This document shows, piece after piece, positions 6,544 through 11,315 of a stretch of DNA of 11,315 nt (position 1 is the stretch's first letter; each line of letters opens with the position of its first letter). The stretch comes from CAZJNX01 sp964547415. GTDB taxonomy: Bacteria; Pseudomonadota; Alphaproteobacteria; Rhizobiales; Amorphaceae. The notes beneath the pieces were generated by a model that made no database searches, was not told the DNA's origin, and worked only from the letters and a program-made list of their open reading frames with translations. The stretch spans positions 1 through 11,315 of the forward strand of contig CAZJNX010000159.1 of assembly GCA_964547415.1 (NCBI GenBank), read 5' to 3'. The position numbers and the translations under genes were made by a program.

Positions 6544-7498
6544 CCGCCCCTCCTCCCTCGCCGACCGCCTCGGCGCCGCCGCCACCGCGGCCCGCGGGCG
6601 GCTCTCGGCCGCCGTGCCGCTTGCGCCGCTCGCCTGGTTCCGCGTCGGCGGGCCGGCCGAGGTCCTCTTCTCCCCGGCGGACGAGGCGGACCTTTCCGCC
6701 TTCCTCGCCGCCCTCCCGCGGGACGTGCCGGTGACCGTGGTGGGCCTTGCCTCCAACCTCATCGTGCGGGACGGGGGGATCCCGGGCGTCACCATCCGCC
6801 TCGACGCGCGCCCCTTCGCGTCCGTCCGCACCGACGGGACGCGGATCGTGGCCGGCGCGGGCCTCGCGGACGCGCGGCTCGCCCGCATCGCGGCGGACGC
6901 GGGGCTGTCCGGCCTGTCCTTCCTGCGCGGGGTGCCCGGCGCGGTCGGCGGCGCCCTCGCCATGAACGCGGGCTGCTACGGCGCGGAGGTCGCGGATCGT
7001 CTCGTGGAGGCCCGCGGGATCGACCGGGACGGGCGCGCCCGCGTCCTCGCCGCCGCGGACTTCGCCTTCTCCTATCGCAAGGCGCGCGTCCCGGAGGGCC
7101 TCGTCCTGACGGAGGCGACGTTCGAGGGCGTGCCGGGCGAGAGGGAGGCGATCCTCGCCGAGATGGCCGCGATCACGAAGAAGCGCGAGGAGAGCCAGCC
7201 GGTGAAGAGCCGCACCGGCGGGTCCACCTTCAAGAACCCGCCGGGCGCGCGCGCCTGGGAGCTCGTGGACCGCGCGGGCTGCCGCGGCCTTCGCCTCGGC
7301 GGGGCGCAGGTGTCGGACAAGCACGCGAACTTCCTCGAGAACACCGGCGGGGCCACCGCGGCGGACCTCGAGCGCCTCGGCGAGACGGTGCGCGGGCGCG
7401 TGCGGGCGGCGACGGGCGTGACCCTCGAGTGGGAGATCCGCCGCATCGGCGAGCATCCCGCGGGCGTCGCCGTCGCCCCGTTCATGGAGGCAGCGTGA
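6536..7498 (+). CDS. murB: UDP-N-acetylenolpyruvoylglucosamine reductase
   Basis: MurB is a cytoplasmic FAD- and NADPH-dependent enzyme that reduces the enolpyruvyl group to lactyl, giving UDP-MurNAc, the substrate of MurC encoded just upstream. The product has 320 residues. FAD-binding elements are WFRVGGPAEVLFSPAD (34-49), LASNLIVRDGG (71-81) and GLSFLRGVPGAVGGALAMNA (126-145). SYRK (179-182) contains the conserved Tyr-Arg pair. KSRTGGSTFKNP (224-235) supplies the proton-donor Ser230, and TLEWEIRRIGE has Glu300 in the place of the conserved C-terminal acid. The ATG at 6536 has GGAGG (6523-6527) 8 nt upstream and starts within murC. The stop TGA shares one base with the ddl ATG (TGATG). Confidence 0.97.
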   Translation: MADRPSSLADRLGAAATAARGRLSAAVPLAPLAWFRVGGPAEVLFSPADEADLSAFLAALPRDVPVTVVGLASNLIVRDGGIPGVTIRLDARPFASVRTDGTRIVAGAGLADARLARIAADAGLSGLSFLRGVPGAVGGALAMNAGCYGAEVADRLVEARGIDRDGRARVLAAADFAFSYRKARVPEGLVLTEATFEGVPGEREAILAEMAAITKKREESQPVKSRTGGSTFKNPPGARAWELVDRAGCRGLRLGGAQVSDKHANFLENTGGATAADLERLGETVRGRVRAATGVTLEWEIRRIGEHPAGVAVAPFMEAA

Positions 7499-8409
7499 TG
7501 GCACGGCACGTGGCGGTCCTGATGGGCGGGCTTTCCGCCGAGCGTGAGGTGAGCCTGCGGTCCGGCCGGGCCTGCGCGGCGGCGCTGGAGGAGGGCGGCT
7601 ACCGCGTCACCCCCCTCGACGTCACCCACGACGTGGCGCGCGATCTCATGGACCTCGCCCCGGACGTCGCCTTCAACGCCCTCCACGGGCCGTTCGGGGA
7701 GGACGGCACCATCCAGGGCCTCCTCGAGTACCTGGGGATCCCCTACACCCATTCCGGCGTCCTCGCCTCCGCGCTCGCCATGGACAAGGACAAGGCGAAG
7801 CTCGTCGCCGCCCGGGCGGGCATCCCGGTCGCCGAGCACCGACTCGCGGACCGGCACGAGGCGGCGCGGGCGCACCTCATGGCGCCGCCCTACGTGGTGA
7901 AGCCCGTGGACGAGGGGTCGAGCTTCGGCGTCGTCATCGTGCCGGAGGGGGCGAACGGACCGCCGGCCATCGTGGGCGGGCCGGCGTGGCCCTACGGCGA
8001 CACGGTGATGGTGGAGCGCTTCGTGGCGGGCCGCGAGCTCACCTGCGCGGTCATGGGCGAGGAGCCGTTCGGCGTCATCGACATCGTGCCCAAGGGCCGC
8101 TTCTACGACTTCGACGCCAAGTACGCCCCCGGGGGCTCCGAGCACATCCTACCGGCCCGGCTTAAACCGAAAATTTACCATGCGGTGCAAACCATGAGTC
8201 TCGCGGCGCACCGGGCTCTGGGCTGCCGCGGGGTTTCGCGTTCAGATTTCCGTTACGACGAGGAGCGGGACGAGATCGTCTGGCTCGAGGTCAATACGCA
8301 GCCCGGCATGACGGAGACTTCCCTCGTGCCCGAGCTCGCGGCGCACGCAGGCTACGATTTCCCGGCTCTGGCGAGCTGGCTGGTGGAGGACGCAAGTTGC
8401 GGCAGGTGA
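7498..8409 (+). CDS. ddl: D-alanine--D-alanine ligase
   Basis: Ddl is a cytoplasmic ATP-grasp ligase making D-Ala-D-Ala for the MurF step. The product has 303 residues, of the short DdlB type found in dcw clusters. Visible motifs are GGLSAEREVSLRSG (10-23) with Glu15, ALHGPFGEDGTIQGLLE (61-77), PYVVKPVDEGSSFGV (131-145) with the ATP-binding Lys135, YDFDAKY (203-209), and the Mg-binding LEVNTQPGMT (263-272) with Glu264 and Asn266. The ATG at 7498 has GGAGG (7486-7490) 7 nt upstream; a GTG at 7495 is a possible alternative. From about 8149 the codons become unusually rich in A/T endings (CTA, CTT, AAA, ATT, CAT, CAA, AGT) while the protein stays conserved. This suggests a signal embedded in the DNA or RNA. 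Confidence 0.97.
   Translation: MARHVAVLMGGLSAEREVSLRSGRACAAALEEGGYRVTPLDVTHDVARDLMDLAPDVAFNALHGPFGEDGTIQGLLEYLGIPYTHSGVLASALAMDKDKAKLVAARAGIPVAEHRLADRHEAARAHLMAPPYVVKPVDEGSSFGVVIVPEGANGPPAIVGGPAWPYGDTVMVERFVAGRELTCAVMGEEPFGVIDIVPKGRFYDFDAKYAPGGSEHILPARLKPKIYHAVQTMSLAAHRALGCRGVSRSDFRYDEERDEIVWLEVNTQPGMTETSLVPELAAHAGYDFPALASWLVEDASCGR
8149..8260 (+). promoter_or_regulatory. Candidate regulatory region for ftsQAZ inside ddl, with CtrA-like half-sites
   Basis: This is a local A/T-rich patch in a very GC-rich gene. Eight of about eighteen codons between 8149 and 8202 end in A or T. It contains TTAA (8162-8165), then TTTACCAT (8174-8181, one mismatch to the TTAACCAT half-site) and AAACCAT (8189-8195). 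The CtrA consensus TTAA-N7-TTAAC is met only with one extra spacer base and one mismatch. Established knowledge: CtrA controls ftsQA transcription in Caulobacter. Inference: the patch, about 200 nt before ftsQ, may hold a cell-cycle promoter or operator. I could not identify a convincing -35/-10 pair. Confidence 0.3.
8385..8389 (+). promoter_or_regulatory. Ribosome binding site deciding the ftsQ TTG start
   Basis: GGAGG within the end of ddl, 7 nt before TTG at 8397. The competing GTG at 8406 (in a GTGA overlap with the ddl stop) is 16 nt away, too far for this site. Confidence 0.55.
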
Positions 8410-9329
8410 GGCAGGACACGGCGAAGACGGCAGGGACACGGACGTCCTCGCGCGCGCGCCCGCCCGCCGGCGGCCGCGAGGCCCAGCGCCGCGCCCTCCC
8501 CGCTCCCGCCGGCACGCGCCGCCGGGCGACGGCGGCCGCCCCGCCCCGCGTCCGCCGGGCGGGCCGCCTCCAGGCGCTCCTGTCGGCCGTCGTGGTGTCC
8601 GGGGCCATCGTGGCCGGCATCGTGTACGGCGGCCACGGGCCCGCGGCGGCCGACGCCCTCGGCGCGGCGGCCGGGCTCGACCTGCGCTACGTCAAGCTCA
8701 CGGGCCAGAAGGAGACGTCGGACAGCGCGGTGGTCGCCGCCCTCGGCATCCACGACGGCTCCACCCTCCTCACCATCGACGCGGACGCCGCCCGTGCCCG
8801 CCTCGAATCCCTGCCCTGGGTGGAGGAGGCGCGGGTCCGCATGGTCCTTCCGGGCGCCCTCGAGGTCGCGATCACGGAAGGCAAGGCCTTCGCCCGCTGG
8901 TCCGTGGACGGGGCGACGCGGATCATCGACCGGTCGGGACGGACCCTGTCGGACGTCGCCGAGCCGCGCTTCGCCACCCTGCCCCTCCTCGTGGGCGAAG
9001 GCGCGCGGGACGGCGCCGTGGAGGCGGTGGAGACCCTCGCCGCCCACGCGAGGATCGAGGCGCGCACGGCCGCCCTCATCCGCATCAACCGCCGCCGCTG
9101 GGACCTTATGCTCGACACGGGCACCACGGTGAAGCTCCCCGAGGAGGGGATCGACGCCGCCCTCGACCGGCTCCTCGCGCTCGAGGCGCGCCACGCAATC
9201 CTCTCCCGCGACCTGTCGGTGATCGACCTGCGCCTTGCCGACCGCACCACCTTGCGCCTTTCCCCCGACGCCCTCGGCCCCGACGGCGGCCTGCCGGAGG
9301 TGGAGCGGCGGATGGAGGCGCGCATATGA
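8397..9329 (+). CDS. ftsQ: Cell division protein FtsQ
   Basis: FtsQ (DivIB family) is a bitopic inner-membrane divisome protein linking early FtsZ/FtsA assembly to the periplasmic synthase machinery through FtsL and FtsB. The 310-residue product has a basic Arg/Ala/Pro-rich cytoplasmic tail (1-57), one membrane helix (about 58-78, LQALLSAVVVSGAIVAGIVY), and a POTRA domain (about 95-165) beginning LRYVKLTGQKETSD and containing LESLPWVEEARVRMVLPGAL, the most recognisable FtsQ segment. The remaining C-terminal part is the beta domain. The TTG start at 8397 is preferred for its GGAGG; GTG at 8406 would remove three residues. The gene overlaps ddl by 13 nt and ftsA by ATGA. Confidence 0.93.
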   Translation: MRQVRQDTAKTAGTRTSSRARPPAGGREAQRRALPAPAGTRRRATAAAPPRVRRAGRLQALLSAVVVSGAIVAGIVYGGHGPAAADALGAAAGLDLRYVKLTGQKETSDSAVVAALGIHDGSTLLTIDADAARARLESLPWVEEARVRMVLPGALEVAITEGKAFARWSVDGATRIIDRSGRTLSDVAEPRFATLPLLVGEGARDGAVEAVETLAAHARIEARTAALIRINRRRWDLMLDTGTTVKLPEEGIDAALDRLLALEARHAILSRDLSVIDLRLADRTTLRLSPDALGPDGGLPEVERRMEARI

Positions 9330-10639
9330 ACCGGCCGCAGCTTCCCCGCCGCCTCAACGGGGGCGGCGTCCACGTGCCCCCCTCGAAGAGCTCGACCGTG
9401 TGCGTCCTCGACGTGGGGTCGGTGAAGGTCGCCTGCCTCATCGCGCGGCTGCGCCCGGTGGAGGAGGACGAGGTGCTCGCGGGCCGCACCCACGCCATCG
9501 AGGTGCTCGGCTACGGCTACCAGCGCTCCCGCGGGATCAAGTGCGGCGCGGTCATCGACCTCGACGAGGCCGAGCACGCCATCCGCCTCGCGGTGGACGC
9601 GGCCGAGCGCATGGCGGGGCTCACCATCGAATCGCTGATCGTCACCCAGACGTGCGGGCGCCTCGCGAGCGAGGTGTTCAGCGCGAAAGTGGACCTTTCC
9701 GGCGAGACGGTGACGCCCGCCGACATCCGCCGCGTGCTCGCCGCCGGCAGCGCCCGGGCCGTGGAGGAGGGCCGCATCGCCCTCCACACCCTCCCCGTCG
9801 GCTACCGCCTCGACACGCAAGGGGGGATCCGCGACCCGCTCGGCATGGTGGGCGAGCGTCTCGGCGTCGACATCCACGTGGTGACGGCCGATACCGCCGC
9901 CCACGACAACCTGATGCTCGCCGTCAACCGCTGCCACCTCGACGTGGACGCCACCGTCGCGACCCCTTACGCGAGCGCCCTCGCGACGCTGGTGGACGAC
10001 GAGCTCGAGCTCGGCGCCGTCGTCATCGACATCGGCGGCGGCACCTCGTCCATCGCCATGTTCGCCGAGGGGCAGATCCTGCACGCGGACGCGGTCGCCA
10101 TCGGCGGGCATCACGTGACCCTCGACATCGCCAACGGCCTTTCGATAGGGCTGGAGGATGCCGAGCGCCTCAAGACGCTGCACGGCTCCACGCTGGTGAC
10201 CCACGCGGACGAGCGGGACTTCCTCACCATCCACCCGGTGGGGGAGGACGCGGCCGACGCGATCCAGCACGTCCCCCGGGCGACGCTGAACCGCATCATC
10301 CGCCCGCGGGTCGACGAGATCCTGGAGCTGGTGCGCGACCGGCTGGTCGCCTCGGGCCTCGCGGGCCGGATCGGCCGGCGCGTGGTGCTCACGGGCGGCG
10401 GAAGTCTGCTGACGGGGCTTCCCGACGTGGCGCGGGCGGTGTTCGGCCGCTCGGTCCGCCTCGGGCGGCCCCTCGGGGTCGCGGGTCTACCGGAGGCCGC
10501 CCGCGGCCCGGCCTTTGCAGCGGTGGTCGGCCTCCTCATCTATCCCCAGCTCGCCACCCTCGAGGTCTCCGGCACGGGCCGGTCCGGCGGGCGGGGCTAT
10601 CTCGCCCGGGTCGGGCGCTGGTTGAGGGAAGCATTCTGA
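9326..10639 (+). CDS. ftsA: Cell division protein FtsA
   Basis: FtsA is an actin-like ATPase that anchors FtsZ filaments to the inner membrane and recruits later divisome proteins. The 437-residue product shows the actin-fold signatures in order: phosphate-1 loop LDVGSVKV (28-35), the 1C domain in about residues 95-170, phosphate-2 VIDIGGGTSS (233-242), adenosine motif LTGGGSLLTG (355-364), GPAFAAVVGLLIY (394-406), and a C-terminal amphipathic membrane-targeting helix YLARVGRWLREAF (425-437). The N-terminus has a tail of about 23 residues before the first strand. The ATG at 9326 overlaps the ftsQ TGA as ATGA and has GGAGG (9314-9318) 7 nt upstream. Unlike the other junctions, 99 nt separate it from ftsZ. 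Confidence 0.96.
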   Translation: MNRPQLPRRLNGGGVHVPPSKSSTVCVLDVGSVKVACLIARLRPVEEDEVLAGRTHAIEVLGYGYQRSRGIKCGAVIDLDEAEHAIRLAVDAAERMAGLTIESLIVTQTCGRLASEVFSAKVDLSGETVTPADIRRVLAAGSARAVEEGRIALHTLPVGYRLDTQGGIRDPLGMVGERLGVDIHVVTADTAAHDNLMLAVNRCHLDVDATVATPYASALATLVDDELELGAVVIDIGGGTSSIAMFAEGQILHADAVAIGGHHVTLDIANGLSIGLEDAERLKTLHGSTLVTHADERDFLTIHPVGEDAADAIQHVPRATLNRIIRPRVDEILELVRDRLVASGLAGRIGRRVVLTGGGSLLTGLPDVARAVFGRSVRLGRPLGVAGLPEAARGPAFAAVVGLLIYPQLATLEVSGTGRSGGRGYLARVGRWLREAF

Positions 10640-10645
10640 ACCGAG

Positions 10646-10670
10646 GAGAGCCCCGCCCCCGGGGTGTCTC
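10646..10670 (+). other. Imperfect hairpin in the ftsA-ftsZ gap
   Basis: GAGA-G-CCCC (10646-10654) can pair with GGGG-T-TCTC (10661-10670, one bulged G at 10666) around a 6-nt GCCCCC loop. No T-run follows, so an intrinsic terminator is unlikely. It could be an mRNA processing or stability element separating ftsA from ftsZ levels, or simply GC-rich spacer. The rest of the 99-nt gap shows no clear promoter. Confidence 0.35.
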
Positions 10671-10738
10671 GGGAGCGGACAGACGCAGGTGGTGAGAACC
10701 CGGCGCCACGGCGGAACCATGAAGGGACGAGGGTCGAC

Positions 10739-11315
10739 ATGTCACAGATCAACCTGAAGGGGCCCGACCTCACCGAGCTGAAGCCGCGGATCATGGTCTT
10801 CGGCGTCGGTGGCGCGGGCTGCAACGCCGTCAACAACATGATCGAGGCGGGCCTGCAGGGCTGCGACTTCGTGGTGGCCAACACCGACGCGCAGTCGCTC
10901 AACCTGTCGAAGGCCGACCGCATCGTGCAGATGGGCATCGCGGTGACGGAAGGCCTCGGCGCGGGCTCCCAGCCCGACGTCGGCCGCGCCGCCGCGGAAG
11001 AGGTGATCGACGAGATCGCCGACCACCTGTCGGGCTCCCACATGGTGTTCATCACCGCGGGCATGGGCGGCGGCACCGGCACGGGCTCGGCCCCCGTCGT
11101 CGCCCGCGCCGCCCGCGACCAGGGCATCCTGACCGTCGGCGTCGTCACCAAGCCCTTCTTCTTCGAGGGGCAGCGGCGGCTGCGCGTCGCCGAGGCGGGG
11201 ATCGAGGAGCTGTCGCAGAACGTCGACACGCTCATCGTCATCCCCAACCAGAACCTCTTCCGCATCGCCAACGAGCGGACCACCTTCGCCGACGCCTTCG
11301 CGATGGCCGACCAGG
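10739..11315 (+). CDS. ftsZ: Cell division protein FtsZ, N-terminal part (runs off the window)
   Basis: FtsZ is the tubulin-like GTPase that forms the Z ring. The first 192 codons are present, so the T7 catalytic loop and C-terminal FtsA-binding peptide lie beyond the window. Visible GTP-binding elements are FGVGGAGCNAVN (21-32), NTDAQSL (48-54) and the tubulin signature GMGGGTGTGSAP (108-119), followed by VTKPFFFEGQRR and VDTLIVIPNQNLF. The segment VTEGLGAGSQPDVGRAAAEE is typical of alphaproteobacterial FtsZ. The ATG at 10739 is followed by MSQINLKGPDLTELKPRI, a usual N-terminus, and preceded by GAGGG (10729-10733). The frame has no stop up to the window end. Confidence 0.97.
   Translation, partial: MSQINLKGPDLTELKPRIMVFGVGGAGCNAVNNMIEAGLQGCDFVVANTDAQSLNLSKADRIVQMGIAVTEGLGAGSQPDVGRAAAEEVIDEIADHLSGSHMVFITAGMGGGTGTGSAPVVARAARDQGILTVGVVTKPFFFEGQRRLRVAEAGIEELSQNVDTLIVIPNQNLFRIANERTTFADAFAMADQ

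Noticed and set aside
4522..6963. Antisense frame of 813 codons over murG, murC and murB
   Set aside because: Complement of conserved coding sequence. The protein has no recognisable motifs.
10713..10720. CtrA half-site before ftsZ (GGAACCAT)
   Set aside because: Only six of eight bases match and there is no partner TTAA, so it is too weak to call.
10719..10757. 12-codon ORF overlapping the ftsZ start
   Set aside because: Out of frame with ftsZ, runs past its ATG and has no distinct ribosome site. Likely chance.

Overview
This window is the core of a division and cell wall (dcw) cluster. All recognisable genes lie on the + strand in the order mraY(3' end)-murD-ftsW-[repeat ORF]-murG-murC-murB-ddl-ftsQ-ftsA-ftsZ(5' end). 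The base composition is very rich in G+C. The gene order, with ddl directly before ftsQAZ and no ftsI, ftsL or murF in this stretch, fits an alphaproteobacterium, plausibly Hyphomicrobiales. The taxon is inferred from gene order and protein style only.

Layout: 1-232 is the end of MraY (lipid I synthase). Next come a 42-nt spacer with a possible leader ORF and hairpin, murD (275-1681) and ftsW (1678-2895). An unexpected 1.1-kb block of 60-bp tandem repeats (about 3061-3840) follows, and then murG (4004-5128), murC (5125-6543), murB (6536-7498), ddl (7498-8409), ftsQ (8397-9329), ftsA (9326-10639), a 99-nt gap, and ftsZ (10739 to beyond the window). Most junctions overlap by 1-13 nt, often as ATGA, so the cluster looks like one translationally coupled operon. 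The Mur enzymes and Ddl make the UDP-MurNAc-pentapeptide precursor, MraY and MurG convert it to lipid II, FtsW polymerises lipid II at the septum, and FtsQ, FtsA and FtsZ build and anchor the divisome.

The unusual part is the insert between ftsW and murG. One frame is open across all of it (2892-4007, 371 codons). Its ATG overlaps the ftsW stop and its stop overlaps the murG start, both as ATGA. The predicted product is an extremely basic Pro/Arg/Ala/His protein built of 20-residue repeats, with no acidic residue over about 300 positions. I do not recognise it. Codon-position composition inside the repeats does not clearly support this frame, so it could be a real inserted gene or a GC-rich expanding repeat that happens to be open. 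Secondary points of interest are an A/T-rich, codon-atypical patch with CtrA-like half-sites in the 3' part of ddl, and a possible coupled leader ORF before murD.
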